Below, one piece after another: positions 34,700 through 45,234 of a DNA stretch of 45,234 bases. The notes under the pieces were generated by a model. That model was not told the origin of the DNA. It saw nothing but the letters and a program-made list of their open reading frames with translations, and did not search any database. The stretch lies in the NCBI GenBank assembly GCA_000310025.1, contig FN649740.1, positions 3,191,603 to 3,236,836 of the forward strand, given 5' to 3'. The position numbers and the translations under genes are program-made. Origin of the DNA: Ectocarpus siliculosus (taxonomy: Eukaryota; Sar; Phaeophyceae; Ectocarpales; Ectocarpaceae). Within the stretch, counting starts at the first letter, position 1; the number at the start of each line of letters is the position of its first letter.

Positions 34700-36469
34700 A
34701 AGCACCGAAACTCAAACGAGAAGTCGATGACGGCTAAAAAGCCGAGGAATACGTTCGTGAGCGTAACGAAGAACCTGGAGTCTTTATCAGTGATACTGTG
34801 TTTGGCAAGACACACGCAACAGCGGAGGGAAGGCGGGTATACGGATTTGGAACCGTTCTGCCCGCGTGGTTCTGCCCGCGTGCTGTGGACCAATGACAAG
34901 CCCCCAGATGATTACGATTTCTACTCTTTGTTTCATATAATATTTAAAATGCCCGCGTAGACCAACGGTCTGCCCAGTGTGGCGGGGCTGCTACATACAG
35001 CTGTGCAACTCCCGTGTGTGATTTTTTTGCGGAGGGACTCTGCTGCACGTGTCCCCGCATCGCGCGGGGTCGCGCGCACATGATCTATTCGCGTTGTCTA
35101 GCCCTTGGTCGCCAGCGCCCAGAACAACAAAATCTGTATCGCCAGGAAGAGTAACCTCACTGCTACCCTCACCACAGAGGGGGGCTAGTCACATCAGAGC
35201 TACACCTTGCAGTAGTGTATCCATGAGCTCGCTGTTTTTTTATTCTGTCAGTATAAAAATAACCCAACGAATCCATCTATCTCTATCATCTATTATATTG
35301 TTGTGAAATAAAAAAATAAAAGCGACCACCCGCCCACACACACGCAAGAAGAAGACCCCGAAGGTCTGTCGAGCGAAAGCTATTGTACATATATATTATA
35401 TATACTGCTGCTGTTGTTGACTGGCTCTACGTGTGTGTGTGTGTACCTGATGACGTATAATAGCTTGTTGCGCCCTTGGGTACAAACTGATGATGAAGCA
35501 ACCTGATGGGTTGAGTATATTGCAGCGCGGCAGGCACACTACATATATATAGATAGGTTCAGAGCAGCCACAGCCAGCACGCACTGGATATACACCGCGG
35601 CAGCATCAGAAAAACGGGCGAACGAATGCGAGCAAGAAACCCAAGTGGCATGTGCAGCGACTGGTTCCACGCGCGGAAAAGGCGGAAAACAGGCGAAGGA
35701 TTACAAGAGACAATTGCAAAGCCTGTTACCCACAGGGGAGATGTCCCTGTATGCTGTCTGGGACGTAGACATACATACATACATACAGGTACTTTCTGAC
35801 GCTATGAATTCATTGCTGATCTGTCTCAGCTCTTTCCTATCATAGAGATGGATTCGTTGTGTCAAATTAAGAAAAAAAAAAAGTACGCAATCTGCAACAC
35901 TTTGAAAAAATTAATCCGTGAAACGACCATACAGTATGTGACCATCATCATCTATACATACAGTACTCGGAGTATTAAGGAATAATAAAATTGATGAAAA
36001 TGCGCGCGCGCGATTCTGGTTCTTTGGTGCGAAAAGAGTTGGCTCTTTGTTGATTGCTGTCGGCGCTAGGCGGCTCATCCGCCAACAATGGTTGAATTCT
36101 GCGAGAGGATAGAGGATCTTTGCATTTCTGTTGTGTGTATGTTGTGTGTCTGCACATGCTGCTACTGCTGCCCGCTGCGATCACACCCCCCCCGCAAAAA
36201 ATACGCCCTGACGCCGCTGGAGAGCAGTAAAGCCCTCGGACCCCACACACCGCGGCAACCCGCTCTGCCTCGGCCGCTACCACCTCTGCCTGTGGTGCCC
36301 GCTGGGACGGATTGCTGTGGAGCTCAGTGACGCACGACCAGTATCACCGAACAAACCGGTCCCGTTAGATCCATCCGTCTCCTGTGAGGGGTCTCGAGGA
36401 AACATCCCGCCTCTCTCCCCCCTGTCTTGCATCGAGCAAATCAGCAGCAGCAGGGACGGGGAAAGCAGC
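34700..36469. other. Non-coding region upstream of the EsV-1-7 gene
   Basis: AT-rich and dinucleotide-rich sequence (TATATATATTATATATA near 35390, CATACATACATACATA near 35770, poly-A near 35870) with no supportable gene. A plus-strand frame opens upstream of the ATG at 36470, but with no earlier ATG in it. The 5' UTR and promoter of the EsV-1-7 gene are expected at the right end. Confidence 0.4.
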
Positions 36470-37068
36470 ATGGCTAGCAAGGTCATGAGGATGCGCGCGA
36501 GGAAGCAGCAGGCGGGCAACAAGCCTTCGAGGAGGAAAAGCTGCGAGGAGCCGTCTTGCCAGAAGCAGCCGGCCTTTTCGTGAGTCTGCTGGTGGTCGTT
36601 GTGTTTTTCCTGTGTCTTGAGGGGTGTCTGTCGAGGGTCGTGCTTCTCTTGGTTTCATTATAAAGTGGTCGCCCGTCTCCGTCTCTGATACACTCCCCGA
36701 GGTATTTTTCGCATCAGCACCCACAGTCAACAATAAAAAAGGCGTCACACCCCTGCCTGCTGTATAGAGCGGTGCGCCTGGCGCACGGAAGAAGAGCACA
36801 ACAAGAAGCACCAGCGTACATACATGTAACAGGAACGTGGACGGCACCCCATCCATCATCGTTCGACAACGGAAGATGTGTGTACCACCGCTGCCTCCAA
36901 CCATCTCTCCGTCTCCGATTCCGAAGTACACGTTGTTTCATGAACCACGAAAGAACGCGCCCGTCTGTGTTGGATTCGAAGACTGCTGAATAATAGAATA
37001 CAGGCAGAATTGGCATCTTATTTCACAACAATAATGGCCGTTCGAACCAATAACCCATCGGACGAAAA

Positions 37069-37107
<39 letters not shown>

Positions 37108-40100
37108 GTTACGTACCGTATACAAAGCACACGCGGGGTGTTTTGGAAGACACGGTACGCGTGACACGTGACACGTCAAGAGAACTCGGACCGCTGTATG
37201 GTGTTGTTGCTGATGGCAGATAGATCAACCGCTGAGAAAAAAATACCGAAGGGAATTGCTTACACGCCGAGAACGATTCAAGAGGAGTACGAAGAACAAG
37301 ACAACCTCCGCAGTTGCCCTGATCTTTGTTTTTCTGTTGTTGTTTATCACTTGTGTGTCGGGAATTCCGCCCCCGATCATGGCTTCTTTTCATTGATGAT
37401 ATGGATGCACAGAAGTAGGCACGTCAAAATTCACGCTGCAGCAGGGAGGAGGAGTGACAGGAAACACACACACACGTCTTCCCATTATTTTTTCTTTATG
37501 TCGAGGTTCACACCGAGTGACTCCCGCCACAAAGGCCGCACGTGTGTCCGCCAATTTTTCAACTCTCTCTGTGCAAGTCTCGTGCGTCATCACGAAAGAA
37601 TCGGTGGCGAGGGGACCCGAGAGAACGAATCAATGTTTGAAGCAGCACGTCATATGATACACACAACTAGTGACGGACCGATGTGGTATGTATGTGCTCA
37701 TCAGCAGGGTGCTGCGCCTGCTTCCTATGTACGAGAGTAGAAGTATGTCACCCCCCCCCCTCTTCTCTCCGACCGACTCGAAAAAGGAACCCTCTCCTTA
37801 GGTGTAGATACCTCGAGATTCGTATGTGTGGCTACTAAGTACATAGCAGTCGCAGACATTTTCAAGGGGGATGGGAACGGTTGTGTCGATGTTGGTTACA
37901 ACAGCAATCAACGAGAGGGAGGGCGCGGGCAAAGCTGCGAGAGCAATAAAAACAAAACTTGGCGTTGCAGCAAGGAGTCGGTTGTTTGTATTGTGCCCAA
38001 GAGGTAGGTACTACGATGCTCTGTCGTCTTTTTCCGGGAATCTGTCAGCGTGCACCTCCTCTCACAAACACGCGGGTGGGTGATGATGCTTGACCGCTCT
38101 CTCTCGTTTCAACTGCTGCTGCTGTACGTGGGAAAACTAACGCCCGCGCGGGGGGGGGCGGGGGGGGGCGGGCGCCATTGCAAAATGTCACGGTACCAGT
38201 CGCACCGGCCAAGAAAGGCGCGGGAGCCACGGGGGGGGAGGAGGATGGGGGACGAGTTGTTAGCCCACCTACCGCGTGGCGTGTGTGTCCGCTCGTTACT
38301 GTTTATCAAGTGTAGAGTAACAAGCGGCAGCGGGGTACGGTAAAGCTGCGGGAGATGTGTCGTTGCACTGGTTGGGAGGGCGCTTTCTTCCCTGTCGCAC
38401 GTCTTCTTCCTCTCTCTGTTGTTCTTGGGAGTGATGGCTTGAAGTTCGGACGTCTTCATCATCTCTCGACCCACCCCACGCACACAGAAACAACAAACAA
38501 ACGTGTTTGTTACCCGAACGACACCCGACTTCATTTTCTTTGGTCGTTACACCGGTGGTTGTTGGGTGATAAAATAAATGCGCCTCTTGATGTTGATAGA
38601 CCAGGTCCCCGGCGGCGGCCGTAGATCGGCTTGAAATACATTATTTATACTTGAAGTATTTGTGTTGTCATATTAAGAAAACATGTGTCCTGTCGATTGA
38701 TTGATGAAGTCTCTCCTGGCTCAACGGGCGCTCCACCGTAAGACGACCTTGTTGAAATAGGTACGTTGTCCCACCTCTCTTTGTAGCATGTTCTCTAGAA
38801 ATACCCTTGATTTGAGTGGACCCTTCGTCCTTGTCGTGACTACGCGGCAGATAGATGTCTGTGTGATTTGTGGGGAGCACCAGCTCCGCAGCAAACTTCC
38901 ACAGAAGATTTGTTGTGGGTTTGTGAGAGAGGCACGACTGACCGCATGCCAGTGGTAGGCTGGACTCAAGTTGCTGCAAGGGCAACGGTAGCATTTGGCA
39001 CTTGGTGGTGCTGCAACTGTTGTTATAGCAGTTGCGCTTTTTCATTTGTGAATGGAGGAAAAAGGAAAGAAAGAAATGAGATGTCGCGTTTTTTGTACAC
39101 ACTGACGCGTGCAAACGATTCGTTAGCGCTGCAAATTCTAATGTCCTCCTGTAGAGCGGCCCGCTGCTGCGGCGGGCTACAAAATCTATCGTCTTGTAGA
39201 GCGGCCCTGCTGCGGCGGGCACCTCCACGCACATGTGACCAGAGCCCAAAAGACATCAACAAAAGAGCTAGCTGGGTCTCGGACTTTCATCGTGTTCGTC
39301 CGTTCCTCCTCCCGATTCGCCTCACAGAAGACCACAAAAACAAGAATGAATGAATCCCTTCAACATCAAACAATTTTTCCGACCCGCCATCAGACAGGAA
39401 ACACGACGAAACGCCTTGTCGACCTTCATTAGTTCCCAAATGCTAAAAAGTTCGCAAGTTATCACGGATTGTTTTTGTGTCCGAGTCATGGTTACACGGG
39501 CTTGCAATGGTTACACTCACGGATACACCTCGTGGGGAAGTTTTCAGTGCCATGGACGAGGGCAGGTGTCCAACCCAACTGTGTAAATCTATCCGAAGAC
39601 GGCACAACACATACATAGCAAGCCACACCCCGCACGTGGTATATTATCGTAACTTTTCGACTGTTTTGCATATCACGGAAAACACAAACGCCTTCGTCAT
39701 CCACGGGTAGTTGGGAATGGCACAACAATACCCTGAGCTATGTAGAGTGCAACCTCGTGAATGCTTACATATCGGTATAGTCAGCTACGATGGGTGGTGT
39801 CCCTCGATCCCTGTATGCATGATACGAAGTATATACATACATACATCCGAAGAAGTGCATTGTTTTTCTATCGATGAAATTTTCGTAGTCTGCAGCCGCC
39901 GGAATTGGTCCTGGAAGAGAAGGCGAGAGAAGACCAGAAGGTACGATTGGTGGTTGGTGTCCCATACTCTCCTCAGGGCCCCTGTTGAGTCGAGTGCGGT
40001 AGGAGCGCGCGGGACATCCAAGGGCGGGAAAGTTGCGGTAATATGCTCAACAGCAGTCTTTCAAGATGCCATCATCGCTGTATCGCCACGGCAGCAGCTT

Positions 40101-43100
40101 GGGCTGGGAAAGAGCCAACTGACTCCGCTCTGTTTTGCAGCAACATACGATGCTTCTCTAATCGGTGCTGGCTTTGAAGCTCCCGGCCGTTCGAAATACA
40201 CATATTGTCCACATTTGTGCGTGGTTGGTTCGGTGGGTAGGTGATGCCGCCCCATGCGTTCGGTTTCTGGTCCCCATCTCGGCTGGGGAGAAAGGGTGTG
40301 TTTCCTTCTCGCCTCCCCCCGCTGCGACTAGCGCGTAGGCCTACATGCGCGTGCAACAAACACTACGTGTTTGGGGTCGACCATGCCATATGCTATTTAC
40401 TTGTCGCCAGTGTGCGGGCGACCACCGAGCGCGCTTAATTTGACTCTCAACTGAAATAGGTCTTGTAATTGTAATGGCTCTCTTGGAAACAGATGCGCGA
40501 ACACGCGGACAATCCGCACCCTGACAAGCAACCTGCTGGACAACTACTATTAATAGTAAGCTGACAAGTACCCTCTGCTGTTGTTGACCCACGACAGGTT
40601 CAACGGCTCTGGCGTGCGCTTCTGCGCCCAGCACCGTCTCAAGGGGATGGTGAACGTGCGGAACAGGCGCTGCGAAGGACCGAACTGCACCAAGGTACGC
40701 TTGCGTGTAGTGACCACAATTCATTCCTTTTCTTGATTCTTTTGCTTTGCTTTGGTGTTTTGGACCCTCTGTGCGAGCAATATGTACTGCTGTGCGACAT
40801 GATTCACATTGAGTAGTGGGGCTGGCTGCTGTTGCAAAGACGGCGTGTCTTCCCTTTTTTTTTTTTCTGCACGCAAGGAGCAAACGACAGCTCATCCCTT
40901 CCTTTCCCGCGTGAAAAGGCAAGGACGAACAACGGGCCTCTTCTTGTGTTTGAGAGGCGAGGCCATGGGGTGCCACGAAGGAAAAAAAAAAAAGAGGTGT
41001 CGGAAGCGCCGCCTGCGAACTGCCCATCTTTTCACCCATCCGTGCAAATAACCGTTCCCGTTTCTGCGGTTGATTGTCGTGGGTTATTTGCTCGTGGTCA
41101 CCAAGACCTAGTCCGGCTTCCGCGCCCCATGCCCACTCGGCCACTCGGTGATGGGCGTGCCTCCGCCGCTTTAACAGACAACGATCGGGGCCCTGAAGAC
41201 GTTAGGCTTGTGTACAACGTATCCGGTGTCAACCCCCCGGTTTTGTTCGGTGGCGCACACGCCGCCAAATCAGAAGCACACAGATTTTGCGTCCGGTGTT
41301 CCCCCCCGCCCCCCTCTCTCTCTGCTAGCTAGCAAAAGAGAGGCACAAAATTGTTGTGTGCTGGTTGTCGGTTTGGGTGCCGGCATACTCCTGTTGTATG
41401 GTGCCGTTCGCGTTTGGGTAACGGCGGTGCTTCTTGTCTCCCTTGCCGGTCCCTCTTTCGCTACGATTCGCCTTTGGTCCCTCTTTCGCTACGATTCGCC
41501 TTTGCCTAGCCAGCTGGTGTGTTTCCTCTCAACTGGCCCACAACACGACACGGTTTGGTTCACTTGATCAACCGGAACATGAAATCGGCACTGCATGTAC
41601 AACAATAGCGTTCTCGCTGCGACGAATGTATGACATGCTTACTGTTCGTGGCCACAAACACGTCGTTGGAGAGTAAAAAGTAAAAGGCATTTTGTGATAT
41701 ACTTGCACATGCATGTCATACGACAAGACGAACGGAACGACGAATGAATGGCCATGGTCGACGTTTTTTCTTCTTTTTGAACTCCCTGCAGGAGCCCTAC
41801 TTCGGCCATATCGGGGGCAAGGCGAAGTTCTGCGCCAGGCACAAGCCATACGAAGCGATGGTCGACGTTCGACACCGCCGGTGAGCACTTGTGGTTCGCT
41901 GCTGGTGTTGTTTGCCCTTGGTTGTGTTGCTGTTGGCCCACTGTGTCTTTCCCTCTCTGCCGAAGCGTGTTATCACGTAAAATAGTACTTCTCAAGGTAA
42001 AGAAGAACGATATCGGCCTCCTCTACAATAGTAATCAGGAGGTACAAGTGCGCAAGAGCAGAACTATCTAGGCTGGCTGGGCGTCCAGAAAACGACATGC
42101 GTCAGACAGGCCCGCGCTTGACTTCCCTTCCCCTGGCCGTCCTTGCCGCCCTCTCTTGACCTTGACCCTTTCGTGCCCATGTTCCTGCTTTTTGTCTTGT
42201 CCTGTTGGATTTCCGTTCGCGTCTCTCCGATGGTGGTGGCCTGGCCGGTAAACCGCAAAAAAAAATAAAAATGGGGCAGCTGCGAGTTTCCCTCATGCAC
42301 CAAGCAGCCCAACTACGGCTATGAGGGGCAGCGCGCCTGCTACTGCTCGACGCACAAGCTGCCTACCATGGTGGACGTGAAGCACAGGTAAACGGCCAAC
42401 AGTTGGTCTCACTTTTCATGCCGAAGTGAAGATTACGTCATGAACCGTCACCGCAGTTGAGGTTTGCTGGTTGCACGCTGGTCCTTGTTTATTTGGGGGG
42501 GTCTCGCCGCTCACCGATCATGCGGGTCGCTCGATACTTGGCCGCTGTCGTTCCCCTCTATTTTCTCTTCTGACGCCCGACGCGCTCTGTCCGAAACATG
42601 GGATGCAAAGCAAAAGGTTCTAGGCGATGACAGACACTTCACAATAACAAACATAATTCCCTCCGTTCAACAACGGCACTGAAACCGTTACGGCAGGCGG
42701 TGCGCGGCGGACGGGTGCCGCGGCTTCTCCAACTTCGCATTCCCGGGCACGAAGGAGAAGTTCTGCGACGCCCACCGCCGGGAAGGGATGGTCCCCTCGG
42801 GCAGGGGGCGAGCCGTCACCGCCGCCGCCACCGCCGCGCCTGCTCCTCCTGCCCCTGTCCCTGCTCCATCACGCACACTTGCTACCGGCGGCGGCTTGTC
42901 GTCGGTGAAAGCGGAGGCGGCGGCCGGCGGTTCTTCCCCCTCCGGGGTAGCGCCGATGATGGTCGTCGCGAGCGGGGGCGTTTTTGCCGCTACTGCTGCT
43001 ACTGCTGCTGCTGCTGCTCAAGGATCGGAGGATGGCGGCAGGAGGCGAGCATGCTGGTCAGAGGAGCGCGGTGGCGGCGGCGTTGCCGACAGTAGCAGCA

Positions 43101-44824
43101 GCGGGAACCCAGCGAGTGTGATGGTCGTCGACGACTACAACGGCGACGGCGCCGGCTATCGCAAGGTTGCTCGGGTCTACGAGCAGCAGCAGCAACACAA
43201 GCAGGAAGAGGGGAGCGCCGCCGCCATGGACCACTCCTCCGCCGGCGGAACAGCAGCTTCTCCCCTGGACCGGCGCCGGCGGAGCTGCCCGCCGGACTTG
43301 GGCACCGCGGCGAAGGAGTACGTCGCCCAGCAGCGGCAGTCGCTTCTTCTCCAACAAGGAGAGACCATGACGCCGGCGGCCGCCGGGATCGGCACACGGC
43401 CGCTCGAAGCGATCGCCGCGGGCCAGCAGCAGCTGCTGCAGCAGCCGCAGCAGCAGCGGCGGCGTCTGGAGCCGTACCCCGGCGACGAGCAGGCCGTCCA
43501 CCAGCGCCACAACCTCGTCCGTTCCTTCTCGGCCGAGCAGCGGCGGTTCCAGACCATCCTGCAGCACCCGCAGCAGCAGCAGCAGCAGCAGCCCCAGCTG
43601 CGGAAGATGCTTCCTCTGCCCATCCCTTTCTCGTTCGGCGGCGGCGGGGTCGCCGCGGCGGCAGCCTCGCCGAGAACAGCGGCACGGCCGTTGGCGTCGA
43701 AGCGCCCGCTGTCGTGGAGCCCACGGGACACGCGGACGGCACCGCCGTCATCCGCGTCGTCGTCGCTTTCGTCGTCGCCGTCGCCGTCGATGGCTTTCTC
43801 CCTCGCCGCTAGCATGGCTGCAGCGGGAGCGAGAGACGGCGGCGGCGATAGCAGCAGCGCCCGTTCTTCGGCGGCGAGCCGCGAACAAAGCCCCGCAGGA
43901 AACGTCGCCAGCGAGGAGGGACGAGGAGGAAGAGGAGGGGGGGAAGGGAGATGGCCGAGGGCTCCCATGGACGAGGCCACGGCCGCTTTCTCCGGCTCTC
44001 GTTCGTTCGGATTCGGCGCGGCTCAGAGCTCAGGGGTCGGCGTTAACAGCGCGTTAACCCCGTCGTTTTTGTTCAACCTACCCCGGCGCGCCGACACGTC
44101 CCCCACTAGCGGCAGCGAGAGCGGGACCGACGGCGGGAGGACGACCGCGGCGGCCGAGGAATACAACAGATCACCGGCGGCGGCGGCGGCGGGGATGGCG
44201 CACGGCGCGAGCAGCGGCGGTGAATCCCCGACCACCTGGGCCGACACGGCGCTGGTTAGCAGGCAGCTGCCCACGGTCGAAGGCCTCCTGCCTCCCCCTC
44301 CCGTCACCGCCCACGGCGTGCCGTCCGTGGCCTCGCTCGACCCCCACTGGCGGCGCCGGATGCCGAAGGCCCGGAAGCCGGCCCTGTTCAGGTTCGGCGG
44401 CCGCGCCGGCGGCAGCGACGGCGGCGGTGGTGGTGGTGGCTGCGACGGCGGCGCCTCTTCCCAGCCGTCTTCGTGCCGGTGGCCGACTTTCATGTCGAGG
44501 CGGACGGCGACCGCGGCCGCCGCGGCGGCGGTGGTATCCCCAGGCACGGATGGGGACGGGGAACCCTTCGCACGCCGCGGTGGCGACCGCGCCGGCGGTG
44601 GCGAGCTGCTATCTTCAGCGTCGGTGCCGAGGGCGTCATGGTTGGGCGGGAGCATTTCCTCGTCGTCGTTGTGCTCGTCGTCGGCCGTTGTGACCCTCCA
44701 CGGCGGGAGGAACAACGACGCGAGACTCGCGAAGCTGTCGTTGACCGACCGCGGAGCCGGAGACGCCCTGGGTCCCACGCTTGAGACGCTCGAGTTGGAG
44801 TTCGTGGGCAGGAAAAGGGAGTGA
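36470..44824 (+). CDS. EsV-1-7 domain protein with four repeats and a long Gln/Ala/Ser/Gly-rich tail
   Basis: Five exons, phases matching at every junction: 36470-36579, 40598-40694, 41792-41880, 42280-42387 and 42697-44824 (843 residues). Exons 1-4 and the start of exon 5 encode four repeats of C-x4-C-x15-C-x2-H: C25/C30/C46/H49, C62/C67/C83/H86, C100/C105/C121/H124 and C137/C142/C158/H161. The first three end in a basic stretch such as MVDVRHRR. This is the EsV-1-7 motif, first seen in a gene of the Ectocarpus phaeovirus EsV-1 and shared with the brown-algal developmental regulator IMMEDIATE UPRIGHT. Zinc binding is inferred from the C3H pattern; no biochemical role is known to me. Residues from about 170 on form a disordered tail with poly-Gln, poly-Ala, poly-Ser and poly-Gly runs, of the kind seen in transcriptional or chromatin regulators. 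Introns 1 and 2 interrupt repeats 1 and 2; introns 3 and 4 fall between repeats. ATG 36470 is chosen as the first in frame (context GCAGCATGG). An additional upstream non-coding exon cannot be excluded. Confidence 0.92.
37071..37104. repeat. CAG microsatellite
   Basis: Eleven CAG triplets, in intron 1 of the EsV-1-7 gene. Confidence 0.95.
39151..39220. repeat. Two-copy GC-rich repeat
   Basis: GTAGAGCGGCCCGCTGCTGC at 39151 recurs, with a small deletion, as GTAGAGCGGCCCTGCTGCGG at 39196; both copies end in CGGCGGGC. Each copy is partly self-complementary (GCCCGC with GCGGGC; GTAG with CTAC in the first copy). In intron 1 of the EsV-1-7 gene. Confidence 0.75.
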
Positions 44825-45234
44825 TTTCTCCCGCCTCTTGTTGTATTAGATGCGGTGGGCGTGTATACTTTTCGTGATTGGAGGAAGGCGGCGGCGGCGG
44901 CGGAGGGGCGGGACCGGGAGGGTTCAATGCCTTTGTATGCAATGCACGTTTCGTCAGGCTACTCCGTACCGTAAAGAAAAAGTTATTTAGCACCGCCACG
45001 AACGCCGGAACGGGGCACGAGGAGTTTTACGGTCAACCAGGCCGGTTGCTGTCCGGGGAGTCGCACATGGGAGCCGTGCTTGTCCGCGACTCCAAGAACC
45101 CCTGTCGGAGGGGTAGTTCGGTCACCTGGTGGGGAGAGTGGGTCCTGGCGGATATCGCATATATGTGTTTCCTCCCCACTGGCCGTTTCAAAGCGAGGAA
45201 TCGCGTAGACGCGGGGACGGGGGGGGGGGGGGGG
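44825..45234. other. 3' flank of the EsV-1-7 gene, ending in poly-G
   Basis: The sequence after the stop codon is presumably 3' UTR. There is a GCGGCGGCGG run near 44890. GAGTCGC at about 45058 and GCGACTC at about 45087 are short inverted arms. The last 18 or so bases are nearly all G. No further gene start seen. Confidence 0.5.

Larger units (their letters stand above)
36580..40597 (+). other. 4.0-kb intron 1 of the EsV-1-7 gene
   Basis: Bounded by TC|GTGAGT and CGACAG|GTTC. It is much longer than the gene's other introns (1097, 399 and 309 bp). It contains a CAG run (37071-37104), a C-rich patch near 37750, G-rich patches near 38150 and a GC-rich tandem pair at 39151-39220. Frames inside it are short and show no recognisable domain. 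An internal promoter or regulatory element is possible but not visible. Confidence 0.75.

Noticed and set aside
42999-44999. Several 150-267-codon minus-strand frames opposite the last exon of the EsV-1-7 gene
   Set aside because: Composition shadows of CAG, GCG and GGC runs; the plus frame continues the Cys/His repeats in phase.
45217-45234. Poly-G run at the window end as a biological element
   Set aside because: Could be a real homopolymer or a sequence-end artefact; nothing in the window distinguishes these.
1-45234. Integrated phaeovirus or virus-derived island
   Set aside because: Only the EsV-1-7 repeats recall a viral gene, and they sit in an intron-rich host-type gene; no viral replication, capsid or integrase gene was seen.

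Overview
The window is nuclear DNA from an intron-rich, GC-rich eukaryote. It fits a brown alga (Phaeophyceae), most likely Ectocarpus or a close relative. The reasons are: (i) a gene whose first exons join into four consecutive EsV-1-7 cysteine/histidine repeats, a motif family expanded in brown algae; (ii) introns of about 0.5-4 kb with GT-AG ends; (iii) Gly-, Ser-, Ala- and Gln-rich protein tails, long untranslated or intergenic stretches, and abundant triplet microsatellites. No bacterial operon, rRNA, convincing tRNA or CRISPR array was found. All gene models were spliced by hand from the sequence, by matching reading-frame phase across GT/AG junctions.

Layout. (1) About 7.6 kb down to the left edge, minus strand: a multi-exon gene for a homologue of protein MFI (human C11orf65), an IQ-motif protein. 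Its 3' end lies beyond the window. One of its introns carries a 440-bp compound triplet array. (2) 7.6-11.4 kb: a divergent intergenic region with an inverted-repeat element and a short tandem duplication. (3) 11.4-18.3 kb, plus strand: a four-exon gene for a predicted 1815-residue, largely disordered nuclear protein. It has an acidic hexapeptide repeat, a Cys/His cluster, an AP2/ERF-like segment formed across an intron, three WR(T/N)P motifs and an RS/RGG tail. (4) 20.6-28.0 kb, plus strand: a six-exon gene for an ALYREF/THOC4-type mRNA export adaptor (about 498 residues) with an RRM, RGG-rich regions and UAP56-binding-like ends. A small TA-flanked inverted-repeat element sits in intron 1. 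(5) 28.0-36.4 kb: a gene-poor stretch with two degenerate tandem repeats of about 200 bp period, a CTG run, and a minus-strand, probably decayed gene or transposon-derived reading frame at 33.7-34.7 kb. (6) 36.5-44.8 kb, plus strand: the five-exon EsV-1-7 gene (843 residues), with four zinc-finger-like repeats and a roughly 670-residue Gln/Ala/Ser/Gly-rich tail. The window ends in a poly-G run.

The genes are independent and share no obvious pathway. Two of the plus-strand genes (the RS/RGG protein and ALYREF) would both act on RNA or chromatin in the nucleus. The EsV-1-7 protein belongs to the family of the developmental regulator IMMEDIATE UPRIGHT. The MFI homologue points to a lineage that keeps flagellate-cell or mitochondrial-dynamics proteins.
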